From: Bdellovibrio sp.
GTDB lineage: Bacteria > Bdellovibrionota > Bacteriovoracia > Bacteriovoracales > Bacteriovoracaceae
Reading direction: 5' to 3'
DNA: 64,000 nt
Assembly (NCBI GenBank): GCA_016187935.1
Contig: JACPIU010000009.1
Location: forward strand, 1 to 64,000
The notes under the pieces are model-generated. The model did not search any database. It was given only the letters and a program-made list of their open reading frames with translations, and had not been told where the DNA came from. Position numbers and translations under genes: made by a program. Of the stretch, positions 45,387 through 54,404 are shown piece after piece. Each line of letters begins with the position of its first letter. Within the stretch, counting starts at the first letter, position 1.

Positions 45387-46472
45387 ATGCCGAATTTTCT
45401 GAAATCAAATATATTCATGCTATTTTTATGGACGATGGTGGTTGGCAGTTCATACATCTATAATGCCTATCAGGAGCAAAGACAGATTGCCGAACGGGCC
45501 AAGATTGATGCTGTTGTGTCATATGAGAAAGATTTACTGTACCGAACCTGGTCTTCGCAACATGGTGGAACCTATGTCCCCATTACGGCAGAAACTCCTC
45601 CCAATCCCTATCTGGCCAATGTAAAAGAGCGAGATATAACCACTCCTTCGGGTGTCAGACTTACTTTAATCAATCCTGCCTATATGACTCGCCAAGTGAA
45701 TGAGTTGGCCAAAAATCTGAAAATGAAAGTCAACTCACATATGACGAGCTTGAAACCAATTCGCCCGGAGAATGCCGCCGATCCTTGGGAAACCCAGGCC
45801 CTTCTTGCCTTTGAGAAAGGCATTCCAGAAGTAACTGCAGTAGTCGGGATAGAGAACCAAAAATATCTAAGATTAATGCGGCCCTTCATTGTCGAGAAAG
45901 ATTGCCTGAAATGTCATGCCCATCAAGGTTATAAGGTTGGTGAAGTGAGAGGGGGACTCAGTGTCACTGTCGACCTCCGCTCTTTTCTGCACGAAACTGA
46001 GATTACTACAAGGCGTTTTTTAGTGATCCACAGCGCCGTCTGGGGGATGGGAATTTTCTTCGGTATCATCTATCGTCGTCAGCGCTTACAAAAGGAAGCG
46101 GAGATTGAGCTTACCAATAAGCTCTTGCAAGAAAAAGAACATGAGATCGAAGTACAATATAAGAATTTACAGCATACCAATCAGCAACTTAAAAATATGA
46201 ATGCGCAACAGATTACTCAAACTTCGAAACTTGAAACTGTGAGTTTGCACGCCGCTGAGATGTCCCATGAGATCACTAAGCTGCTCCAAATCTTAAAGGA
46301 TCACTGCCTCCCTTTGCAGGTCGAACTCCAGAAAGAAAAGAGGGGTCCTGCCTTGGAGAAAATAATCAAGCAGCATGATGATACTGTTGAAAAGATTACC
46401 AAGACCATAAAGCACTTTGAAGAATTAACCCGAGTGCATTTTGATGTGCATGCCAAGGATAAGCCTTCATAA
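45387..46472 (+). CDS. Membrane sensor with haem-binding DUF3365 (Tll0287-like) domain
   Basis: This is a 361-residue protein. A membrane helix at about 8-26 is followed by a periplasmic domain ending in CLKCH (Cys173, Cys176, His177) and GYKVGEVRGGLSVTV, the covalent c-type haem motif of DUF3365/Tll0287-like sensors. A second membrane helix lies at about 210-232. A cytoplasmic coiled coil follows, with AAEMSHEITKLLQIL, which looks like the H-box of a histidine kinase dimerisation helix, but the protein ends without a catalytic ATPase domain. It could be a truncated kinase, or pass the haem signal to a partner. It starts 21 bases after the Lgt-like gene and ends two bases from the convergent methyltransferase. 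Confidence 0.75.
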   Translation: MPNFLKSNIFMLFLWTMVVGSSYIYNAYQEQRQIAERAKIDAVVSYEKDLLYRTWSSQHGGTYVPITAETPPNPYLANVKERDITTPSGVRLTLINPAYMTRQVNELAKNLKMKVNSHMTSLKPIRPENAADPWETQALLAFEKGIPEVTAVVGIENQKYLRLMRPFIVEKDCLKCHAHQGYKVGEVRGGLSVTVDLRSFLHETEITTRRFLVIHSAVWGMGIFFGIIYRRQRLQKEAEIELTNKLLQEKEHEIEVQYKNLQHTNQQLKNMNAQQITQTSKLETVSLHAAEMSHEITKLLQILKDHCLPLQVELQKEKRGPALEKIIKQHDDTVEKITKTIKHFEELTRVHFDVHAKDKPS

Positions 46473-46474
46473 AC

Positions 46475-47200
46475 TTACCTATCCTTGAAATTTGAATAGA
46501 CTGAATAATTTTTCCCATGACACGGTCGATAGATATCCGATAACCACGGATGTTCTTTATGCACAAAGTGACGGGTAGCATTTCCCCGGGCAATGACGGT
46601 AATCGGATTTTTACCCATAACTTCTTTGATTTGCTGCAAGACCTTTTGGATTTCATGGGAATTACCAAAATCATACAGAAAAAAATAATCTGCACAGGAA
46701 AGTCTGTAATCGCAATGAGAAATATCGGCCTGAATAAGACGAGCATTGAAGCAATCAAATTTTTTATAAATCCGATTGCCCTCTTTGACTCGCTCTAGGA
46801 CAAATTCCACACCTGTAAATGAGCACCCCGGATAAAGTGCGTGTAAGACTAGCCCAATTCGGCCATGGCCGGCACCCAAGTCTATAAAGTGTTGGTCTGG
46901 ACTGGGTGCGAGGATTTTCAATATTTCGACTATTTCAGCGTAGGGGGTTTGAAGTGTGTGCGAATGCAAACCGACCCAAGTTTGATGGCCATCATGTAAG
47001 CTTCTCCCCCAGGAATCCCTATCACCTGTGGGATTTTGCTTTTTCCCTTCATGCAAGAGGTTCCGCTCAATCTCGACAACGTTAATGCCCAAAATTTCAT
47101 CGATAATTTCCGAGCGCTGCTGAGCAGACTCCCCAGGACCACAATCAAAAAAACAGTCCGAAAGAAGGATTCTTTTTAAATGATGGTTGTGGGAGGGCAA
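46475..47200 (-). CDS. SAM-dependent methyltransferase
   Basis: This is a 241-residue class I methyltransferase: FIDLGAGHGRIGLVLHAL is the SAM-binding motif I, FTGVEFVLERV motif II, and ARLIQADISHCDY and YFFLYDFGNS fit the following motifs. The start is a TTG at 47200 with AAGGA seven bases upstream; no ATG is nearby, so this appears real. The arrangement slightly resembles DOT1-like protein methyltransferases, but the substrate is unknown. It follows the 1094-residue exported protein by 12 bases in the same unit. Confidence 0.7.
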   Translation of the reverse strand: MPSHNHHLKRILLSDCFFDCGPGESAQQRSEIIDEILGINVVEIERNLLHEGKKQNPTGDRDSWGRSLHDGHQTWVGLHSHTLQTPYAEIVEILKILAPSPDQHFIDLGAGHGRIGLVLHALYPGCSFTGVEFVLERVKEGNRIYKKFDCFNARLIQADISHCDYRLSCADYFFLYDFGNSHEIQKVLQQIKEVMGKNPITVIARGNATRHFVHKEHPWLSDIYRPCHGKNYSVYSNFKDR

Positions 47201-47212
47201 AATTAATCCTTT

Positions 47213-50200
47213 TTACCAGAAAACAAATGTTTCTTTCGCAATTTCAATGCCCGCATTGAATTTAAATTGATAACTCAAAAGTGTTAGTGCAAAGCCACCA
47301 CCATTGGCGTTGATCTCGGCCACTTCTTTTTTAAAAGCGGCGTTGATGAGCTTTGCTCTCACTCTCTGATGTTTCTCACGATTGAATTGCCGTGTCCAGC
47401 TATCTTGGCCTTTTGTGGGAAAATGTTCTTCCAAGGCAAGATCAAGATTAGTCCTGAAGACACTGATGGTGGCCTCATTGAGTGCATTGGTGTTGCACTT
47501 GGCAAATTTAGTATCAAAATCCGCAGCATTATTTTTGATTTTCTTGAGGCAGGCCTTATAATTGCGCCCGACCTGTTGAGTGATGGAATTTCTCAAGTTT
47601 TCTTGCGCCACATATTCGGCGATTTTGAGAGGCACTGAATGCTCTAGGATCATCACTCCGGCATCTTTCTTAATTTGCGCCAAAACTTCCTTAAGCTGCC
47701 GGTCATTTGAGGTCTTTACCGCCTGAGTGATTGCCTGGCGGCGTTCCGGCGTCAGCACAGTTGTTAAGAGTGTTTCGGTAAAGGTACGGGAATCTCCTGG
47801 AACATTCGAGCGAATTGATTCTTTGAGCGCTTCTTCCAAAATGAAAAAGGTTGCTTCCAAAGTAAATCCGTCGATGAGATCGACAATGGCCTGCGGTTCA
47901 GTTTGTGCCCTAACCTTGGTGCGAAACTTTTGATCGAGTGCCGCTAAAACTCTCCTTTGAACATATTGATCGGGGAAAGTCGCAGCAACTTTGATGCGTA
48001 AAACATCTTGAACAATACTGGGGACGAGTTCCTGATAAAGAGCTAAGGTACAGTTATTAGTAATCTGCGTGAGACTGGTGCTCAACTCGGTCATATTCTG
48101 AATTCCACTAAGCCCCGTTTCAAAACAACTTTTTACTTGGGTCTGAACACGGGTGCGCATGTCAGAACTGGTGAGATCAAGCCCAACGATCACCGGCATA
48201 TTGGCAATAGAAGTATTATATTTGGCCACACCAATGGCCGGGGCCACAATTAGGATCGCTTGCTTGATACAACCCACGATAGCGGCATTATCATCAATCA
48301 AAGGGGTGCCATTGGTTAAACGACTATTGAGGTAGGCCACTCTATCCTGAAAGCATTGATTCATATTGAATTGGATATTTTGAGAATCCGTTAGTCCAAT
48401 CAGTCCCAAAATTCTTTGCGCTTCTGCGGCATTTCCCTCAAGACCTTTTGTCACTGTATCGCGCATGACCAAATTCATCACTTCTTTGGCGGCGATCACT
48501 TCAACAAGGGGAAGACAATCGGTCGGTCGTGGCGAAGTTTGGGTTGTCAGACAGCGCTCGTATCCTTGTTCCAGAGTAGTTCGGATAACTGATTCCATTT
48601 GCTCAGGGTTAGTGCGTGTGGCCTCAACTAACGAAGTATTTTCACGCAAATTAGCATCGATAACTTGTCGACCGGCCGTTGTTGTAACGGCATCGATACA
48701 TTGAGTAATTTGAGTTTCAAAGTTTTGCGTTTCAAGGCGCTTAAGTGCAACATAGTTATATTCGCGATATCCTTGAGTTTCGCGGTAGAACCCATGTCCT
48801 TTGACACAATTCTTGTATTGCTCTGTTAGCCCATTTGAAATCTTCTCTCTGGTTTGCGGATTTTGAATATTGTCATTTACAGTCTTAACCACAATAGTAC
48901 CCAGCGATCGTTCGGCGCCTTCATTCATGGCACTATAGAGGCAGGAACGAATCACCGCATTCCCGTCAAACTCGTCAGCGACATTCAGTAAATTGGTTTT
49001 GTGACCCTTCTTACGCTTGCTATAGGCGGTTTTAATATGCTCATCATAGCGTCTAAAATATTCATTCTGGGCACAGCGATTATATTCAAGCGCGGCCGAG
49101 TTGATAATGCCCTTTCGTTCATCTTCAGTTAACGATTGGCCAATAAGCTTCTTCCCAAGATGAGCAAGCAGCAGCTCGCGGCCTAAGCGATAAGGGCCTG
49201 AACGGGTAAATTTTGCCATACAGGTATCGAATTCCTCTTGCTCGCCTGCTGCCTGCAAGCAGACCTGGAGGTCCCTGGTGGTCACATACATAATGCGATC
49301 GGCATCCTCACTACTGGAACCGGCCGGCAATGATTCGGCAGCAATCTTTCTCATCAAGGCAGTGGCAAATTCTAAATAAGCGGCCTTCTTCACCTTACCC
49401 TGCCCAGTGAATGGGGCAAACCATCTCAAGGTATTATTATTCGCTATCCTGTGAGAAATCGCTTGTAGTTCCTGATCAGTAAAATTGGCGCGCAAAGTGG
49501 TATTGGCGCGGGCCTGCTCCAAGACGCGATCATAAATCATTTCTCGCTTAGTATCGCCAGGAATAAAGGCCCACACAATCGTCCCAAAAATACCATCTAA
49601 AATTCCTAAAAACAATTCTGCCGGCGCTTCGACAATATCTTCGGCAATGTCAATTTCAGGGTTACGGTCCAAGGCCAAACTGATGACCCCATCTATGGGG
49701 CTAAAAGATGTCAGCCGCCACTTATCACGACCATCTCTTCTGGTCTTGCCGACAGAAAAATTATATTGCAAAAAATTCTGACCGCTACAGTCGCGAGAAA
49801 CATGCACAGAAAAATTACCTCCCCCTGTTCGACTGAAGTTCTCTTTGATAATGCGAACAAAAGGCACACCATTTCTCTTAATAAAGAAGTGACCGCTTTG
49901 AGATTCGATACTCATGCCCGTAAACGCCCTTCGATCCCCGCTAACCAAGGCAAATTTCACAAATTCGTTTTGTTTATTTAAGACCGCTCCGACTTTAATC
50001 GCTCCATAGCATTGGGTATTGACAGTCAAGAGATGATGGATGGAGAGATCATTACTATCACCTTCCAATCGTGTAATAATGCGAGCGACATTGCGATCCA
50101 ATTCCAGTGTTTCATCGCTCAAGACGGAAAAGAAAAGGGCAGTGCAGTTGGCCTCATGCAAAGTGACAAAACTTGAAAGATCGTAATTCAACTCACTATG

Positions 50201-50497
50201 GGCCATGGCGCGATTCGCGACTACCAAATCGGCCTGATTGGTTAAAGGATAATCACGGTGCCAGAGATACTCGGGTGGGTTACCGTATTCCCAGGCGGAA
50301 ATTCTAAGAATCTTATTCCCGGTATCGATTTGGGCAAAGACCTTATAACGGTCTCCGGTAAAAAATTGGGTAAAGGTCGGGCCCTGAGTTCTGCTTGTGA
50401 GAGTGATAAATTCCGCTCGCAAAGAGCTACTTATAAACCAAATGATAAACAAAATTAAAGTTTTCAACCCCACATCCCTTCTCACAACCCTTGTCAT
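47213..50497 (-). CDS. Very large exported protein of unknown function
   Basis: This is a 1094-residue protein with a signal peptide (LKTLILFIIWFISSSLRA) preceded by a dozen basic residues. The ATG at 50497 is used, although GTG/TTG codons nearer the signal peptide, after AGAAGGGA, are possible starts. Residues to about 290 are beta-rich. The rest is a long series of helices with regularly spaced Cys in contexts such as CLQAAGEQEEFDTC, CVKGHGFYRE, CLTTQTSPRPTDC and CFQDRVAYLN. It looks like repeats of a disulfide-linked helical unit of roughly 90-110 residues. No family is recognised. It is probably periplasmic or secreted. Confidence 0.65.
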   Translation of the reverse strand: MTRVVRRDVGLKTLILFIIWFISSSLRAEFITLTSRTQGPTFTQFFTGDRYKVFAQIDTGNKILRISAWEYGNPPEYLWHRDYPLTNQADLVVANRAMAHSELNYDLSSFVTLHEANCTALFFSVLSDETLELDRNVARIITRLEGDSNDLSIHHLLTVNTQCYGAIKVGAVLNKQNEFVKFALVSGDRRAFTGMSIESQSGHFFIKRNGVPFVRIIKENFSRTGGGNFSVHVSRDCSGQNFLQYNFSVGKTRRDGRDKWRLTSFSPIDGVISLALDRNPEIDIAEDIVEAPAELFLGILDGIFGTIVWAFIPGDTKREMIYDRVLEQARANTTLRANFTDQELQAISHRIANNNTLRWFAPFTGQGKVKKAAYLEFATALMRKIAAESLPAGSSSEDADRIMYVTTRDLQVCLQAAGEQEEFDTCMAKFTRSGPYRLGRELLLAHLGKKLIGQSLTEDERKGIINSAALEYNRCAQNEYFRRYDEHIKTAYSKRKKGHKTNLLNVADEFDGNAVIRSCLYSAMNEGAERSLGTIVVKTVNDNIQNPQTREKISNGLTEQYKNCVKGHGFYRETQGYREYNYVALKRLETQNFETQITQCIDAVTTTAGRQVIDANLRENTSLVEATRTNPEQMESVIRTTLEQGYERCLTTQTSPRPTDCLPLVEVIAAKEVMNLVMRDTVTKGLEGNAAEAQRILGLIGLTDSQNIQFNMNQCFQDRVAYLNSRLTNGTPLIDDNAAIVGCIKQAILIVAPAIGVAKYNTSIANMPVIVGLDLTSSDMRTRVQTQVKSCFETGLSGIQNMTELSTSLTQITNNCTLALYQELVPSIVQDVLRIKVAATFPDQYVQRRVLAALDQKFRTKVRAQTEPQAIVDLIDGFTLEATFFILEEALKESIRSNVPGDSRTFTETLLTTVLTPERRQAITQAVKTSNDRQLKEVLAQIKKDAGVMILEHSVPLKIAEYVAQENLRNSITQQVGRNYKACLKKIKNNAADFDTKFAKCNTNALNEATISVFRTNLDLALEEHFPTKGQDSWTRQFNREKHQRVRAKLINAAFKKEVAEINANGGGFALTLLSYQFKFNAGIEIAKETFVFW

Positions 50498-50760
50498 ATC
50501 CTTGCAATATCCGTTCCAGCTCTAACCGCTTGTATTCAAGGACACAATTTCTCAAAGTGTCTTCGGCACAGACGCTGCTGTATAAAAATGAAGCAAAAAA
50601 ATGAATTTCTATGAACCTCTGGCCGTCAAAGTTTTGGGCACATGTCTCATGGTGCTGATCATGGCAGTGATCACAAATCAGTCTTTCGACCAGTTAGCGC
50701 CGATCTCATTGGCCATGTCTTTGCTACTGCATTCTTATCTTTGCGGGAGAGGGTGTATTT

Positions 50761-52068
50761 ATGAAAAAAACCATTGTCTTATTTTTGGCCTTTCAACTCA
50801 TCGTAATGTGGAGCATGTCGTGCTCACGCCAGACAGGAACCGAAGGATTTAAGGTGCTCCAAGGGTATTGGGGACATCTGACCTCACTTGAAGACACCGC
50901 CGCTTCACCTATGTTTTTGGGACATATCGAAAAAGGACAGACTTATAAAATCTGCCTTGGCGAATATATGCCCAAAAAGTATCCCGGAATAGAGCAAGAA
51001 ATCAAGGCCGCCATTAATATCTGGGCCCATTACATTGGGCGGGAAATTGCCGTCGAAATTGTTTATGCGGCACTACCAGCAGCAACTTCAGATGACAACA
51101 AAGAAGACCTCATGAACGACTACTATGCTCGCTGCCCTCGTGGCATCCATTTAGTTTTTGGGGAATCGCCTTTTGATGATTCCGCAGTGGGCGTAACCTT
51201 CACCAGTTACAGCTATCTTCCGCTGAACAATAATGGTCGACGCATTACGGACTTCAAGCGTGCGCTATTTTTGCGCCTGCCATCGCCGCAAGATCGTGAT
51301 GAGGATACTGTCGAAGATGAGGAACAAATCGAGGGGCATGTGAAATGGAAATCTCTCAGTCAAGCACTGGGGAAGTCCCTGACCTCCCCAGAAATTTTAG
51401 AAATCATGAAGAAGCGTGATCAAACAGTCTATCTTCCGGGAAAGGACGAGCTTCTCACTTTTAGCGTGGTGGTCCATGAGTTTGGTCACGTATGGGGTCT
51501 ATGCGACCAATATGCCTTAAGCGGCAATGAGACCAACTGTGATCCAAAATTTGCCACTATCAATGCTAAAAAACATATTATCCTGCACGATGAGGCCATC
51601 ATGTCCCGTGCCGGATGGGTATCAGAACTCTATCTCTCAGATGACGATATCACTGGTATTCGCCAACTCGCCGCTCGAAAGATCTTTGTGCATGATTGGC
51701 CGATTAAAGATATCTATAATCAAATAGCCGTTTCTCCAATTGTGCCTGTCAAAGGGATTGCTTTTGCCCAAATATCTAGCGTGCATCGAGAGCGCAATAT
51801 CGTTAAAATTCAAATGAGTTTGAATACGACCACTGGATCACGTATTAAAATCCGTTTTTTTGATAAAAATTATGACTCCTGGATCGAGATGAATGATAGC
51901 GTCTATTCCAGACCGGTATCCTATAAAACACTCAATATGGAAGTCAATTTAGGCCGGCCGTATAACATCGAAAAAGTGGAAGTCACCTTTGTGGCCTTCC
52001 AAGGCGAAGAGGTCTTGGGCGAACCTGTCGTCCTAACTCGCTCACTGGAATCAGAACGCATTCCTTGA
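50761..52068 (+). CDS. Lipoprotein zinc metallopeptidase-like protein
   Basis: This is a 435-residue lipoprotein: the signal ends in MWSMSC with Cys21 as the lipidated residue. GGGAGAGGG precedes the ATG. VVVHEFGHVWGLCDQY is a HExxHxxGxxD zinc site near residue 240, with EAIMSRAGW as a possible Met-turn, so a metzincin-like fold is likely. The C-terminal 120 residues form a beta-rich domain. An acidic insert (about 180-195) precedes the active site. The next gene on the strand encodes another metallopeptidase lipoprotein about 145 bases downstream. Confidence 0.7.
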   Translation: MKKTIVLFLAFQLIVMWSMSCSRQTGTEGFKVLQGYWGHLTSLEDTAASPMFLGHIEKGQTYKICLGEYMPKKYPGIEQEIKAAINIWAHYIGREIAVEIVYAALPAATSDDNKEDLMNDYYARCPRGIHLVFGESPFDDSAVGVTFTSYSYLPLNNNGRRITDFKRALFLRLPSPQDRDEDTVEDEEQIEGHVKWKSLSQALGKSLTSPEILEIMKKRDQTVYLPGKDELLTFSVVVHEFGHVWGLCDQYALSGNETNCDPKFATINAKKHIILHDEAIMSRAGWVSELYLSDDDITGIRQLAARKIFVHDWPIKDIYNQIAVSPIVPVKGIAFAQISSVHRERNIVKIQMSLNTTTGSRIKIRFFDKNYDSWIEMNDSVYSRPVSYKTLNMEVNLGRPYNIEKVEVTFVAFQGEEVLGEPVVLTRSLESERIP

Positions 52069-52214
52069 TTTCGTAGACAAAAATTCTCTTGTCAATTATC
52101 GTGAGACTGCATTCTTGTATAGAATTGTTATAAAAATCAGCGCAAAAAAATTGCGAGTTTCAGAATTCCCCAGTATTTTTTATGCATCTATTAACAAGTT
52201 AATGCTGACAAGTC

Positions 52215-53141
52215 TTGTCCAATATGATCAGAACATTCTTAACTTCCATCATCACTGTGATTGTATGTCTCGGCATGAGCGGGTGTGGGGAAAACTCATC
52301 TTCTCAGACCTCCCCTATCGTGACCTCTCCCTATTCAGAGGGAGAGCAAGTCCCTCTTCGTTGGAGTGATTCTTCATTAAGCGATGGCATCCCTCTCAAA
52401 ATCGCCAGTGAAGTCGCCAGCGCCTTAGATTTTGGTGAAGGGAATAACGGCCACACCGACGATGCCATGGAATGGAATAGGGCGCTCCCTGACAGAACTC
52501 TCTTCGCCCTGCCAATGCCTCTGGTTGCCAATCGACAACACGAACAACTTATATCTTATTACGATAATGAGATGGGAATATACAAATCAGAGAAATGGTT
52601 TTCTGAATTGGGCGAGGGCGTCCTGGCGATTACGCAATTTTTCGCAATTCGCCGATATCAGGCAGGCCAACAGTATCTGGAACTTCAGCACTCAGACATA
52701 ATTTTGAATTATCGCGATTATTCCTTTTCTTGGGATTTAAAGGATGCGTCGTCTTACGATCTACCTTCGGTCTTGTTGCATGAGATGGGACATTTTGTGG
52801 GACTACCTCACGTAATTTCTACCGCTTTGTCCGCGATGTGGCCTGCGCTTAAAAAAAATGAAATTGAGCGACAGCTATACCCCATCGACATTCAGAATCT
52901 TCAAGCGAATTATGTTAGGGCCGACGTGCAATCGCTTTCAACAAATCCCGACTCCCCCTCGGGTGTTCGCGCCAATGCAATCACTGTACCTAAAGAAGAA
53001 CAATTGGTACGGGGATATTTTGAGTTACGGGCCGATGGTCTGTGCAGGCATTTTATCAATGGACGGTCAAGCGACTCACATGTCGCCTTCATGCCTTCCA
53101 AAAAGCTTTCTCAATTCTTTTTTGGTCTTTTCTACTTTTGA
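52215..53141 (+). CDS. Matrixin-like lipoprotein metallopeptidase, 3' end probably altered
   Basis: The frame codes 308 residues; ATG at 52224 (second Met) is also possible. The signal ends in GMSGC, a lipobox. VLLHEMGHFVGLPH is the HExxHxxGxxH site of matrixins and related metzincins (about residues 187-200), followed by SAMWPAL as Met-turn-like sequence and LYPIDIQNLQANY, the usual end of such domains. The last 50-60 residues (from about 52960) lie over a decayed MazF-type toxin gene, so the present C-terminus may come from that sequence rather than from the original peptidase. Predicted to cleave proteins at the cell surface or periplasm. Confidence 0.65.
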   Translation: MSNMIRTFLTSIITVIVCLGMSGCGENSSSQTSPIVTSPYSEGEQVPLRWSDSSLSDGIPLKIASEVASALDFGEGNNGHTDDAMEWNRALPDRTLFALPMPLVANRQHEQLISYYDNEMGIYKSEKWFSELGEGVLAITQFFAIRRYQAGQQYLELQHSDIILNYRDYSFSWDLKDASSYDLPSVLLHEMGHFVGLPHVISTALSAMWPALKKNEIERQLYPIDIQNLQANYVRADVQSLSTNPDSPSGVRANAITVPKEEQLVRGYFELRADGLCRHFINGRSSDSHVAFMPSKKLSQFFFGLFYF

Positions 53142-53350
53142 AACGCTCGCAAATTGTTCTTCCAATGAAAACGCAGTTAAGGGATTGGCCATCACGAGTA
53201 GAAATAAATTTTGATAATAAAACAGGCCAGGTCTGTATTGAGCATATCAGATCAGTCTCTAAGGAAAGATTTATAGAAAAACTTGGGCAGGCCAGTGATA
53301 TTGAACTAGCAATTGTTCAAAAACACCTACAAGCAACATTCTCCGCTTAA
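52960..53350 (+). pseudogene. Decayed MazF/PemK-type toxin gene
   Basis: The last part, in the frame ending at 53350, reads RDWPSRVEINFDN, then CIEHIRSVSKERFIEKLG and an ending of ATFSA. This fits the C-terminal half of MazF/PemK endoribonucleases (strand, then QIRSVSKERL-like segment, then terminal helix). The N-terminal half is not in one frame: pieces similar to the usual start (VPK...; GDIL; INGR) appear in two other frames between about 52960 and 53150. I read this as a toxin gene broken by frameshifts. The part after 53205 is the safest. The intact antitoxin-type gene at 53468 may or may not be its old partner. Confidence 0.45.
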
Positions 53351-53467
53351 TCTTTTAACGTGGGCAAAAACACTCGTATTTGCCCAGCGGGGAATTGCCA
53401 AAGAGTGACGCATAGCTTGCCTTTAGCGTGCCTTTGTGATAATCTTACTGGTAAGAATGGAGGTTCT

Positions 53468-53728
53468 ATGTCTGATTACGCCACAACTAAGCTTTCCTCA
53501 AAAGGTCAGGTCGTTATTCCTGAGGATATCCGCGAGCAACTTCACCTCAAGGAAGGGGATCAATTTATTGTCATAGGGCAGGGGGATGCCGTGATTTTTA
53601 AGGCGATTACACCTCCCTCCATAGATGAATTCGATGGGCTTTTGGCAGAAGCGAAAGCATCCGCAAAAAAAGCTAAGGGCAAACAGAGCGACGTCAAGGC
53701 CGCCATCAAGAAGGCAAGGGCCTCTTGA
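53468..53728 (+). CDS. AbrB/SpoVT-type antitoxin
   Basis: This is an 86-residue protein; ATG 53468 has GGAGG six bases upstream. The first 50 residues (TTKLSSKGQVVIPEDIREQL then LKEGDQFIVIG) are a typical swapped-hairpin AbrB DNA-binding domain of VapB/MazE-like antitoxins. The C-terminal 35 residues are Lys/Ala-rich and would wrap the toxin. The stop overlaps a TTG start of a PIN-domain frame, the usual antitoxin-toxin coupling. It probably represses its own promoter. The paired toxin gene is broken, so the protein may be left over or act on other toxins. Confidence 0.8.
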   Translation: MSDYATTKLSSKGQVVIPEDIREQLHLKEGDQFIVIGQGDAVIFKAITPPSIDEFDGLLAEAKASAKKAKGKQSDVKAAIKKARAS

Positions 53729-54130
53729 TTCGGGCAGTAATTGATACCAACGTGTTTGTTTCCGGCGTTTTTTGGAAAGGCCCACCCTGCCAGGTGCTAC
53801 AAGCATGGTCAGGGGGGCAATTTTAATTAATTGCAACGATCTCCATTCTTGATGAATACGAAAGAGTCCTGGGCGATCTGGCCAATAAATACAGCTTTTC
53901 AAATTACACACGCATCTTGGATGCTGGTGAAATTAAATGCGGAGTTTGTTTCACCAGTACGTTTTACTCGTCCAGTGTGCAGAGATAAGGACGATGATAA
54001 GTTTTTATCTGCCGCCCTGGGTGGCAATGCACCGTTTTTAGTTTCAGGTGACAACGATCTGCTTGCCGTTGATGGATTCAAAGGAATACGAGTCCTCAAG
54101 GCCAAGGCGTTTCTCGCAGAATTACGGTGA
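53725..54130 (+). pseudogene. Broken PIN-domain toxin (VapC-like)
   Basis: From TTG 53725 the frame reads IRAVIDTNVFVSGVFW, the start of a PIN ribonuclease of the kind often paired with AbrB antitoxins. It stops at TAA 53824-53826, continues in the same frame with ISILDEYERVLGDL, and then shifts by one base between about 53920 and 53945. The rest, PVCRDKDDDKFLSAAL and LVSGDNDLLA, supplies the remaining acidic residues and ends at 54130. All four acidic positions of the family can still be seen across the break. One nonsense and one frameshift change make it nonfunctional unless the assembly is wrong. Confidence 0.75.
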
Positions 54131-54146
54131 GTGATAATTTTCTGTC

Positions 54147-54184
54147 GCCCGCGGCCTATCCAAAAAAGCCGTGCGGGCATTTTC
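54147..54184 (+). terminator. Stem-loop terminator after the PIN pseudogene
   Basis: GCCCGCGGC pairs with GCC-GT-GCGGGC across a loop containing six A, and is followed by ATTTTC. This is a strong stem with a short T-run just after the stop of the PIN frame, consistent with the end of the toxin-antitoxin operon. Confidence 0.6.
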
Positions 54185-54404
54185 GATTTAATTTACCCCT
54201 GCCCTTGATATGGACTCGCCCCTCCGGTTCCGTTAGAATCAAAATTAGAGGGCCGTTTTTTAATCTTAAGTAATGGTTTGATTTTTCCACATAAGGCCCC
54301 GACGAATTACAAAGTTCCAGCGCAGATTTCTCACCACCATTTTCCCCTGTTCTGGTATCCTAGTCAAAAAAAGAGGTCCTACCCTTTTCCGTACCTTACC
54401 TTTC

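Noticed and set aside
50601-50852. Small frame overlapping the start of the lipoprotein at 50761
   Set aside because: It has no ribosome-binding site, overlaps the lipoprotein signal sequence in another frame, and its second half is clearly a shadow; the hydrophobic start alone is not enough.
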